Of a stretch of 64,000 nt of DNA, positions 49,325-64,000 are shown in pieces (positions within the stretch are counted from its first letter, which is position 1; each line of letters opens with the position of its first letter). The stretch spans positions 3,547,715 through 3,611,714 of the forward strand of contig NC_058507.1 of the NCBI RefSeq assembly GCF_020382885.2. The letters run 5' to 3'. This stretch comes from Scatophagus argus. Lineage: Eukaryota; Chordata; Actinopteri; Scatophagidae. Below the pieces are notes generated by a model that was not told the origin of the DNA, did no database searches, and saw only the letters and a list, made by a program, of their open reading frames with translations. The translations under genes and the position numbers were made by a program.

Positions 49325-52300
49325 TGTTACTTAATTGTGTTATCTGTAATCTAACATCAAAATCTGAACTAAAGGTGAAGTTAAACTAGTATGTGATTCT
49401 TCCCCCTCATGCTGTCTGATTAGTTTAGGTTCAAGGAGCTGAGGAGAAATCAAAGGTTAGAAAAAATCTGGCAAAAAATGTTTCCTTCTTCTGAATTTGT
49501 TAATCATCTCACAAACCCTTGGTGGGTCAGGTCAGTTTGGGATCCAAAGGATAATAGTAGCTGGGAGAAGGTTTTGTTGCTAATAAGTTTGACTGCCATC
49601 TAGTGGTTGACTTTAATACAAACAAATGACGGAAGAACAAAAGTACTGGACTCAAGCAGCAAACAGTCACCAGTGCAAAAGAAGCTAACCTTTTTATTTC
49701 AGTGATAATAAGTACCATTTTAGTATCACGGTTGGGATTCCTTGCTGTTTATAGCCATTTAGGAAACATTTAGTACGAGCAGTTCAACCTGTTCTCCATC
49801 TATTGTCCAACCCTCCCTCCAGCTGTGATCAGTCGAGGAGCACAGGTAACCAGCACCAGAACCACCGAGAACATTCAATTAATCCACAACAGAACGCAGG
49901 TTAAAAGGCAGGACAGGACTGACCAAAAACGACAAAGTGAACAAAGTCATTTCATTCATTTTTAGCTCCTATACCTGAAGTGAAAATGTCAGAAGTCTCT
50001 GAAAAGCTTGTGAATATAAGTGAAATGAAAACAGCAATAAATATACAGTATGGATGTTCCTTTAACCTTCAGCTCAGTCACTGAAAAAAGAAAACAAACA
50101 CAGTGAAATCATTCTACAGTATTCCTGTGTAAAACTTCTTCTAGTTATTCCAGAGGAGGAAGAAGAATTCCCCCCTTCTAGTACAACTAGCTGCTGAATT
50201 GCTGAACTGAAAGTGAAACGAACCCCGTTGATGAAAACATGAACATTTTGAAGAGTCAACTGAGGTACAAAGTGTTGAAAGCTTTCCTCCTCAGCATGTA
50301 CACGACCGCGTTGTGAGCTGGGAATCATAAAATCACATCTGTGCTCACCTTCTCACCTCAGTTTTTCAGTCATCTACATTTCTGAAAGATGAGAGGATGG
50401 ATATCACTCTCGTGTGACATGAAGCCAACACAAGCAACCAATTAGCTTAGCTTAGCTTAGCTCAGCACAAAGAGGAGGCAGAGCAGCTTGTCTGCCTTTG
50501 TCTAATGGCAACACAACTTTCCCACCAGCACCTAAACTTACGAGCACATTGTATCTCACTGGTTTAAACAGCACAAAAACTGAAAGTGTAAAAATTACAC
50601 GTTTCTGTTTTATGAAGGTTAGCTTCGTGTCCTGGATCATTTCTTTATTGTTTAGCTACCAGGAAATCAGCGGAGACTCCAGAACGTCACAGTCAAGAAA
50701 AAAATCTGGTACACAAAATGACAAATTTTCAGTTTCACACTTCGGTTTTCATACAGATTAAACAAACGAGATTATAATGAGATAAAATCTTAAAATGTGG
50801 TGGTAGGTGGATTTTAGGAAGCCAGGATAGAAGTTTAGGCACTAAGCTAAGCTAACTGGCTGCTAGCTTTATCTTAAAGTATGAGTAGCTAGCAGTAAGC
50901 AGCTTTCCAAAAAATGTTAATCAGTTCTTCAATCAAATTAGTGCATTTAAAATCTAAGCCACATATTCAGAAATTTATTTTTATTACTATTATTTTTAAA
51001 TCCATAACAGCCGATATTCACCTTTAAATCTCAGCTCACAACACGCTGCCTTGTCCAAGCAAAACATATTTTGGCATCCGACAGCTCCACACAGAGCATC
51101 GCCGTCGTATAAATAAGAGGAGAATCTTCATAAAGGCTGGTATGCATAGTAGTATACACTAATGTCTACCTTTTGTTTACATATTACCTATTCTGCAGTC
51201 TGTATGTACTGTAACCAGTATACTTTAAGGTGTGACATCCAGACGTGTGCTTGGCTCTTACAGCAGCTACACTACAAGTGGTTGAAAACATGAAAGCATG
51301 AGAACAGTCAAAGCAACTCATTCACTCTTTAGAGGAAAGAAAATGATTGGTCACCTTTATGATAACAATGTAAAAAAAAAAATGAAGAAGAAGAAGAAAC
51401 TGGATGTGATGCAGAGAAAAAATATTCAAACACTGATGTGGATCAACACTTTCTTCAAAAACCAACAAAATGAGGTACAACGTGTCGATTGGCAACAATT
51501 TCATCCCATAAAATAAAAATGAATACCGCTGAGGCAACCGCTACTGCCGATAATTATCACCCAAAAAGTAAAGAAGAGGCTGGTAATATTCTGTATTTAT
51601 AATAAAACCCACGAAGACCAACTATGAATTGATTTGAGTATCTGATAAATGCTGATAAATCTTATTCACTGTTTGTATCAGTCCCATACACACCGTCCTG
51701 CTGAAGCAAACGCTCACTACAACGCAAATTGTGTATCACTCCACGACTGAAAGTAGTCCCCACCAAATTCGGATGGACCTCTGAGTTCTCTGTAAAAAAA
51801 CACAGAATAATGCCAGTCTCCTGTTTTAGGGAAGAACTGCGTAATTGTACTATTTCCTTTGTATGAAAATGGTTTGTACAGAAAGAGGGTCTGGAAAATG
51901 ACAGGATGGGATCCTTTGAAAACTGAGGATACTGACAGCAGCTGAGTTTTTCTGTTGTCCAGACAGCATGAAGCTTCCATTCACAGGCTTAACGTAAAAA
52001 CACACAAACTGTGAAGGGAAATGAGAAGCGAATGCGGTGCAACTAGTCCCAAAGAACCCACGACGACGGCAAACAGTGAGCGGATAATCAGACGAATCAA
52101 ACACCGCGAACAAATAGTGCAGACATTAATACACCAATAAAACCACTAAAAAAAAAAAACCTAAACTGCTAACGAGACTGTGAAGGCAGAAACGACGTGG
52201 GGATGGAAAACGAACAGGCAGGCAAACGGGAAAGGCGTCGATGACGAGGTCCTTGCAGTTGGAGTTGTGGAGTTCAGATTGTATGAGCAGAGAAGCAGCA

Positions 52301-52735
52301 CCTGTGGGAAAGGCATGAGCAGAGTGAAGCAGCCGAGAGCGAGACGATCCGCGGCGGAGGACGCCGCCTCAGGACGATCAACGGCAGCGCAGACGGCAGA
52401 CACAAGTGCCTTTTTTAGTCTCGTTAGAATTAATGGATTAATAATATGTCTGTTTGTTTGCATCCTTAGTGTTTTTGTCCCGAGAGAGAGCGAGTAACAT
52501 CTGGATGTGCCGAGTCTCAGAAGAACTTTTCTACTGCTATAGAGAGCAAAATTAACTGTTAGTATGAAAAAGGGCAACGGACGAACTGCAGAGTTTTTGA
52601 CTGATGCCATGTTTCATCTCTTGATTTAATGATCCAGAGCGTCACGGTTTGGACCGTCTCCTCAGTCTGGATGGGAGTCGAGCTTGGAAAGCCCAATGGT
52701 GCTTTTTGTTTTGTTGCCTCAGAGTTGTTTTGTTG
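49325..52735. other. Intergenic DNA between convergent cpxm1 and dcaf10
   Basis: No gene can be supported. The region is AT-rich, apart from a CpG-dense patch at about 52300-52410, and holds the AGCTTAGC-flanked repeat near 50440-50885. A minus-strand AATAAA at 52736-52741 could end dcaf10, giving a 3' UTR of about 600 bases; this is uncertain. Confidence 0.5.
50440..50885. repeat. MITE-like element flanked by TTAGC/GCTAA inverted repeats
   Basis: The left end carries AGCTTAGCTTAGCTTAGCTC and the right end CTAAGCTAAGCTAACTGGCT followed by GCTAGCTTTATCTT. The ends are inverted with respect to each other. The motif resembles a known fish dispersed repeat whose end reads GCTAAGCTAAGC. The interior has no coding potential. 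Boundaries are approximate. Confidence 0.5.
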
Positions 52736-53339
52736 TTTATTTTTCCATTTTCATCCACTTCTGCAGGCTGGTCAAGGTGTCACAGCTGAAGTCTGCTCCT
52801 TCTTTTTTTTTGTCTAGCTGATGGTTCCCACCCAAACAAACTCAGTCTGCTTCACAGCTGCAGACCTGGGTGTAGAAGTATTTAAAAATATTTTTTAAGG
52901 TTTGTTTTATCCTTCTCAGGAGCCAGATGGGTGGAGTTTTCCATACAGACTGTCTGACAGTGAGAAAAATCACAATACTTCACTTATATTGTGTGCCAGA
53001 CTGTTTGAAATATCTAATACATTAAATCCCACCAATGCCGTCCACTTTAGCACTTTAAAACAAATGCTAACAAATGCTATTCAGGGTCCCTACAGATTCC
53101 GATTTTTAATTTAACTTCCTTTGATGTTTTGATAGAATTTATACCAAAGGTTACCAAGATAAGCACAAGGGAAGCAGGTACATATTAGACAACGGGAGTG
53201 TAAAATCAGAAAATGTGTAGCAGTACAAGCAGCATTCTGGGGCAACCTTCTTCAACACACTTCAGGATCTGTGCAGGAACCCCGATTATCACTTCTCTAC
53301 CCAGGTCCGCACTGCCGCGTTCTTAGACAGCACGGGTTG

Positions 53340-56300
53340 TTAAAACTTGGGCTGGTAAAGGGCGACGCGCCCACTGAGGCAGCCAGAGGCCAGCTGGCAG
53401 TGCGTTGGGGAGAATTTGGTGGTGAGCACCACGTCGCTGTGCGAGTAGATGGAGCGGATCTCCCTGAGGCAGCTGGTCTGGACGGGCAGGCAGTCGGCCA
53501 GCTCGCCGCAGCTCCCGTCGAAGGCGAGCAGGCGGACGCCGTAGCCATACGGGGAGCAGATGAGTCGCCCGTCCGGGCTGAAGCACAACTCTTTGATGTA
53601 GCCCCTGCCCACGTTGGCCTCCTCGATGTAGTGGGTGAGGCGAAGGGAGCAGCGGGGTGAGACCAGCGGGCGGGTGGGCGCCCCCTCCTGGAACTCATAC
53701 ACGCACGTCCACTGAGGAGAGACGGGAAGAAAGATGGAGACGCGGGGTCAGATGTAGTTTATGTCACGTAACGGTCTGAAACGATTTGTCACGCTGGTGT
53801 CGTCAGTGGGGAGACAGCAGTCGTCAACAGGCTAACAACAGCATTAGCTCGTTCAACAGTTACAGTCTGACTAGCCTGATATTCATAGCTACTCATACTT
53901 ATGTTGAATTTAGGACAGGGTAGTACTCCTTTAAGTTTCAAGAGATGAGGATGAGGATGATGAAGATTCAGTTTCAACAGTACACCAACAAGGGTGAACT
54001 GAGGTCACTTCAAAGATGTAGATGCACAAAAGCCACCTCGCAAAGTTTAGGATAAAATCTTGAAAACAGCCTGGAGGTAACGCGTGCGTCTGCAGCTACT
54101 TGTTTCTCACCTCCTGGTCGTCCATGTTGCTGGAGCATCGGATTAGGGTGGCCCAGCCTTTAGGGTGGAGCTGCAGGGAGGTGATGCAGTTCCCTCTGTC
54201 TCTCTCTCCAGGGATCTCTGGAGTCAAAACCTCCAAGCTGTTCCGAGGAGAAAGGCCTGCGAGAACAAAGTCCATGTTTCTAACCTCATGGGAACCTCAT
54301 CAAACATCCATTATTGAGTTGTACAAAGTAGTCTCTTACCTTCTCTGTGAGGGTGCATCTTGCTGGAGTCATTTCCCTGGCGAGGAGTTCCCGCTGACCT
54401 GGACGCTGATGTGCCTCCATCTACAGGATCACCACAGGATCAAAAATCATTTGAACCAGAAACAACAATAACATTTAACTCAGTTAAGATCCCCACAGGG
54501 CGACCTTAAAACTGAATTCAACTGTGCAACAGATGAAATGACAAGAAACGGAGCAAACCAAGTAACTCATCGCATCTGTGAACCAGCACAGAAATATTTT
54601 GTATTTTTAGCAGATGAACGATGACAAACATTTACTCAGCCCGTTAAATTACGTCTTAATCAACTAACTGACTAAACCACAAACTGCTTTGGCACTGAAC
54701 AGGTGCAAGCCTCACAGAATGTTTTTTACCTGAGCTGAGGGGAGTCCGTCGCGCTCGCAGCATACGGTAGCTGCCCACCTCGAGGGACTGGGTGAGGTCC
54801 AGGTCGTGGAGGATGAGCAGGTACCCTGAGGAAGTGGAGATGAGCATCTTGGAACAGTCGGGTGTCAGACGCATCCTCATTAAGTAGCGAGTGTGGAAGA
54901 ACTTTTTGTGCGGGCAGCCGTCCTCTGTAAACCTGTGGGGACGGGACAGTTACAGAAGTCTCAACCGGCAGTTTCAGCGTAGAAGGTTTGCTCAGGATGG
55001 AGAAACATCAAGTCAGTCAGTGGTGAACTGGCTAATCTAGACTTCTCTCTCTCTCTGTCTCTCTGAATTAAGGAATTATAAATTAAACACATTTGGGTTT
55101 TGAACTGCTTATTGAACAAAACTAATTGAAATCTGAACATGTAACAGATATTTCTCACTTACAAAACAAAAAAATAACAGATTGATGACAAAAATAATAA
55201 TTTGCTGCAGCCCTGGCTACAACCCTAAAAGTCCACCAGCTTTAAAGCATTTGTCTGGTTTCTCTTCACCTCAAAAAAGGGTGCGGAGAACACGATCACC
55301 TTGTTTACCTGCACAAGCTTTGTTGCTCACACATCGACAAACACAAACCTGTTAGTGTCCCATGTGATGACGTTGCCGTCGAAGCCAGACGTGACGAGCA
55401 GACGGGTGTTGGTGTCGTACTCGATGTTCTTCACCCAGCTGGCGTGGCCGTGCAAAGAGCAAACCTTTGAATTCAGCTTACGCAGATCCCATAATGCAAT
55501 GGTGGTGTCGTCAGAGCAGGTGGCAAACAAACGATTGTCCAAAAACCTGCAGGGGAGGGGGGTTTCATTTAATGATCTCCACAGATGTGAACACATACAG
55601 CAGCCTGATCTTTTTAGCAGATTTCACTGGTCTCTGCACCTCGTAGCCTGACAAAGAGCTTAATCGGACAAACTTTAGACATTAAAGATGAATTAAGGGA
55701 AAATATCGCCACCCTGAATGTCTTAATGTTTCACTGCTTTCGACTCCCTTGGTCCCTTCCCTGATGTGGATACAGCACGCTTACTTCGCAAACCCTCCTT
55801 GAGGGGGAAAGAAAAAGAAAAGAACTCACCGTATGTTGTTGACGCAGTCCTCGTGGGCCTCGGTCAGGGTTTTGATGTGTCTGGATGAGATGGGATCAAA
55901 CAGCAGGACCTCAGTCTGCTCACAGGCCACAGTCAGCACAGACCTGAGCAGAGCAGACACACGCAAATCAGACATGACTGTGAACATGCATGAGGAGGAA
56001 GGAGGTGATCCCTTTGGTCGCGTTACAGAAGATCGTGCTTCTCTTTGGATAAACACAAACACACGGACACACACGGCCGCAACTGTGGCCACAAGACACA
56101 AACCTCTCACTGCCAACACAGCACGTAACACACTCAAAGAGGTAACGGGACACTCGCGTAAAAATGCTGTGGGAATATAAATAGAAAGATATCAAAGCTT
56201 TTATGTTTATATATAAAGAAACTATGAGTCCCCTGAGCATTAACACTGATGCAAGAAAATAAAAATCTGGAAAGACAAGCAACTAAACAACACTGAGTGG

Positions 56301-56748
56301 TGTTATGATAAATGTCAGCTGATACCATCCCGCATTTTCATTTCGTCAGACATTCCAGCTTCAGAGTCAAGTCACGTTACAAAAATAAATTTAACTACTT
56401 TTTCAGTGTCTGGTTCTTTGATTTGGGATTCTGTATGGATCATAGAGTGGAAATAATAAAATAATACCCTGATCAGTGATGTCTCGAAACCAAAACAATC
56501 CCCAAAAAGGAAAATGTTGCGGGAAAAAGCGCTTGTGATTTCCCAGCTTTACTGTCTGTTGGCAAAATCTGTTCAGTGAACTCTTCAAATCTCACGCAGG
56601 AAAATAAAACACTTAAGTGTGCAGGAAAGACTCGAGCCGTCACATGAGCCGTGGGACAAATTTGACCCAGACTGGACACAGCTTGACCTGGTTTGGCCGC
56701 ACGATTTACTCCCGTGACATCTGCTGTATGCTCACTGAGGCTAAACCC

Positions 56749-56812
<64 letters not shown>

Positions 56813-57588
56813 CTCGGGCTTGCTGTGAGTGGCTTTTTGCAAGAGACTTCCCAGGTTCTGAATAAATGGATTCAAGTACTCCATATTGTCATGTTTTGAT
56901 TGTCAGATTTGACAGAAATCTCGCCAACGTGAATACCAATGAGTGGGCTTTCCTGTGCATGTGAAGCGACCCACGGATGGTAACGAGTCCACAGACATGA
57001 AACGTGAGGGCGAACTCCATGACCCAATTCAAGCACTTTCCAGGTCATTAACCGCATTTTTTTCAAATCCTTTCATATTTCAAATACTTTACCAAACAAG
57101 GAGGAACCCCTTGAATAGGAACTTTAAAGGCCTAAACCGTGGTCTTACCCGTCCGGGGAGTACTCCAGGTTGAACACCGCTCCATGGGTCTGAGTGCTCA
57201 GGTTGACAGACTCCACAGCCGGATTCATGGAGCAGTACAAACTGGTCATTGTCCTGAAGTTATCCCTGACTGGATCCACAAACACCCCTCGTCTTATTGT
57301 CCTGCTCTGCAGCCAGGAAAACAGGCTATTCCTCCTGCGGCTGTCGGTGCTGGAGTCCCCGCCGCTCCCCGTCTGCAGCGTCGTTTGGCTGCTGGGGTTT
57401 CGCTCCCCTGACGCCGGAGACCCCGAGCTACGCTCCGCTCGGTCCCCGCTGCTCCCCGGCGGTGAAGGAGAAGCCACCGGAGCGATGTCATCGTCCACGT
57501 CCGAGTCGTCGATGTCAGGGTTGCCGTTGTTGGGCCTGTCCTGCGACTCGTCGGCGTCCTCGCTGTCGCTCTGGTGCTCCGAGCTCAT
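53340..57588 (-). CDS. dcaf10: DDB1- and CUL4-associated factor 10 (WDR32)
   Basis: WD40 substrate receptor for CUL4-DDB1 ubiquitin ligases. Coding exons in transcript order: 57149-57588, 55830-55943, 55349-55546, 54730-54932, 54340-54420, 54111-54256, 53340-53711. They give 517 aa (human 559). The open frame reaches 57651 only through a TTG codon, so the first ATG (57588, MSSEHQSDSED) is taken as the start. The N-terminus is acidic and Ser/Pro-rich, followed by the highly conserved FSWLQSRTIRRGVFVDP and ATCSDDTTIALWDLRKL, a WD repeat with a WDLR motif at the position where DCAFs contact DDB1. LTPDCSKMLISTSSGYLLIL and GYIKELCFSPDGR follow, and the protein ends SGRVALYQPKF. The Ser-rich linker between blades is shorter than I recall in human. 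No break was found. Confidence 0.95.
56752..56810. repeat. (GT)n dinucleotide microsatellite
   Basis: About 29 uninterrupted GT units in dcaf10 intron 1, about 340 bases from the donor of the first coding exon. Likely polymorphic. Confidence 0.97.
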
Positions 57589-58404
57589 TGTAGCTTCTCC
57601 AGCGTCCACACAGCCGTCCGTGTTTTGGGGCGCAGCCTCTCGGCTCAACAAAGCTAACTGACTTTGGTCACCTACCGAGCATGAAACCGTGTCTTCTTCT
57701 CACCCTTTACGGTGCCATGGTAGTGGATTTCAGCTGCACGGGATACGTTAGGCAAATTATATTTTGCTGTCAGACTTGGCAGCGCCTTAACGCCGTGCGT
57801 CAAACTGACCGCGGTTAGCTAAAAAGCGACCGGAAAGCCTTCAAAATAAACGCCCTCTCATATTTTTTTTTTCAAAAATACTACGTGCGCGTGTTAAACA
57901 AAAAAACAAACAAACACTCGAATTATTAGCCATTCATTTCTAATTACATTTTGACTTATTTGTTTCCATCTTGAGAATCGAATTATGTTTCAATAAGTCT
58001 TTTTAAATCAATACATAGTTTAAACTGAAGTGCCCAGGCGGAAGTTTGATATTAGTATTCTAACTAACCGATACTCACCAAAACAAATGCAAGATAAAAA
58101 GAAATGACGAAGTTCCGCTTCCTTGTCCGTTTCGAGGCACATTCGTAGGTTGGTTTCTGCCATCTGCTGGATAAATACTGCAAGTTCTTTAGCGTTTCAC
58201 TTCACTACAGCCGTGATGGAGATAACTAACCTTGCAAACAAAGTTGTTCTTAATTACAACCCTCATTAGGTGCTACGTAACTTTTCAAATGTGTATTTGT
58301 ATCTTCTAATTAAACTTCTGACACTGACTATGAGATTCAGTGTGTCAGGTGCTGGGTGGTTTAGCTCCATACCAAACAATTTGCTGTAGAAAACCATGTT
58401 GTCA

Positions 58405-58600
58405 TAATCAGAATCAGAATCAGCTTTTATTTGCCAAGTACGTGTGACCATACAAGGAATTTGACTCCGGATTTTTCTCTCTCCTGTGCACCATACAAAA
58501 TACAAAATAACAAATAATAATAATAAAAAATGAAGAATAAAGTATTTACAAGAAGAAAAAACAAGATATAAATATACATGTACATGTAGTGCAAACAAAT
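58405..58600 (+). repeat. Retroelement tail (AATCAGAATCAG...TTTATTTGCCAAGTA)
   Basis: AATCAGAATCAGAATCAGCT is followed by TTTATTTGCCAAGTACGTGT and ACAAGGAATTTGACTCCGG, then an A/T-rich tail with CAAATAATAATAATAA. This is an abundant teleost non-LTR-derived repeat. The 3' limit is uncertain. Confidence 0.75.
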
Positions 58601-58679
58601 GAAATAAACAAAATTGTTTTGTTTTTATTCTCATCTTCTGTGATTTACATAATATTCCTTTTCCCTTCGAAATTACATC

Positions 58680-58719
58680 AGCATCGTCACATCACCTTCA
58701 GCATCGTCACATCACCTTC
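58680..58719. repeat. 20-bp tandem duplication
   Basis: CAGCATCGTCACATCACCTT occurs twice in direct succession, followed by a partial third copy (CGCCATC). It is short, non-coding, and of recent appearance. Confidence 0.85.
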
Positions 58720-59435
58720 GCCATCTTATGTTGTCAGGCAGCTGTTGGTCGCCTTGTACTCTATGTGAGCACGCGTTTACGTTGTTTTTTCTCCCTTGGC
58801 ACCAGTGGAGCATGACGACAGACACCGTCGACTCTATTCAAATGAGAGCTGACATGCTGGGACAGCAGATCTGTAGGATGAAGCACAGCTGCTGACAAGT
58901 TGTTGCTCAAACAGCACGCTGCCCGGAGGCGCTTTTACGCGCATGTGAGACGAAATTACAAGTTTGTGTTGTGGTAGCCTGTTGATGATCGCATGCCTCG
59001 ACGCCGTGCCCTCCTTTGAGGGTGCGCGCGTGCTGGGGAGCGTGCGCCCTTTCCAGTTAATTGTCCGTTTCCCCCTGCCAAATCGGTGCGGTGTGGAAAA
59101 AAAAACATAAAACCCACTGTGCGCGGCGGAGGATTAAGTTACAGACTAACTCTCAATAAATTGACCGCCATTAAGAATCTGTTTTGTTTTGATTGTTAGT
59201 AAGTAGCCTGACGGGAGGGAGAGTCGACGACAAGGTGCGTTTTCACCTGTACTGGCCAGGTGGCGAGACACCGAGGGCAAATGAGGAGGTTGGCGTCGGG
59301 TTCTGGGACGCACGTCCATCCACCTAACTTTACGCACGCGTGACACATGTAGTCACACGCACGCGCGCACACGTACCCTCTGGCTCGTACATAAAGGAGA
59401 GCAAACAGTTGAACTCTCGGGTGCAGGCGGCAAAA

Positions 59436-64000
<4,565 letters not shown>

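Larger units (their letters stand above)
57589..59435. promoter_or_regulatory. Shared upstream region of divergent dcaf10 and hhipl2
   Basis: A CpG-rich region continues from dcaf10 exon 1 to about 57900. Two ETS-type sites (CGGAAGT at 58039-58045, and GGAAGCGGAAC on the minus strand near 58111) fit a dcaf10 housekeeping promoter. The middle carries a retroelement tail (58405-58580) and a 20-bp tandem duplication (58680). A second CpG-rich segment (about 58920-59370) precedes hhipl2, with TACATAAAGG at 59389-59398, about 45 bases before its ATG, as a weak TATA-like element. Confidence 0.4.

Noticed and set aside
53271-53698. Long frames on both strands across the dcaf10 last exon
   Set aside because: They are out-of-frame shadows of GC-rich dcaf10 coding sequence. 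The frame ending SGRVALYQPKF is the real one.
57589-57651. Extension of dcaf10 by 21 codons upstream
   Set aside because: The frame is opened only by TTG, with no ATG. The first ATG at 57588 precedes the acidic N-terminus.
59340-59435. Extension of hhipl2 by 32 codons upstream
   Set aside because: It would start at GTG. The first ATG at 59436 is preferred, and the upstream part has no signal-peptide character.

Overview
This is vertebrate nuclear DNA from a ray-finned fish, most likely a percomorph teleost. The evidence is multi-exon genes with GT-AG introns as short as 70 bp, AT-rich intergenic DNA, dispersed repeats of teleost type (a TTTATTTATATAGCGCC element, Tc1/mariner remnants, LINE-type tails ending in ATGGATGG), and encoded proteins that align along their length with vertebrate orthologues. 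No prokaryotic, viral or CRISPR features are present. I rebuilt seven protein-coding genes exon by exon, checking splice sites and reading phase at every junction. Protein identities rest on remembered family sequences, not on a database search.

Layout, left to right: slc39a8 (ZIP8 metal transporter, minus, 8 coding exons, 459 aa); manba (lysosomal beta-mannosidase, minus, 17 exons, 892 aa); ube2d3 (E2 ubiquitin-conjugating enzyme, minus, with two alternative terminal exons); rnf145 (multi-membrane RING E3 ligase, minus, 10 exons, 837 aa); cpxm1 (secreted carboxypeptidase-like protein with a discoidin domain, plus, 13 exons, 759 aa); dcaf10 (WD-repeat CUL4-DDB1 substrate receptor, minus, 7 exons, 517 aa); and the 5' five exons of an HHIP-like gene closest to hhipl2 (plus, running off the right edge). 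The first four genes lie head to tail on the minus strand. rnf145/cpxm1 and dcaf10/hhipl2 are head to head, and cpxm1/dcaf10 are tail to tail.

slc39a8-manba-ube2d3 matches the human 4q24 block in order and orientation, except that nfkb1, which lies between SLC39A8 and MANBA in human, has no room here. The genes to the right map to several other human chromosomes, so the window crosses a lineage-specific synteny junction. The genes do not form a pathway, although ube2d3, rnf145 and dcaf10 all serve ubiquitination.

The most interesting observations are: a second, unlisted terminal exon of ube2d3 giving a YAML rather than YAM C-terminus; a perfect 10-bp CLEAR/TFEB palindrome about 100 bp upstream of the manba start codon; the missing nfkb1; replacement of the expected YLYF sterol-type motif by YLHI in rnf145, together with a much longer tail; and a palindromic metal-response-element core just upstream of slc39a8. 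I found no wholly undescribed system.
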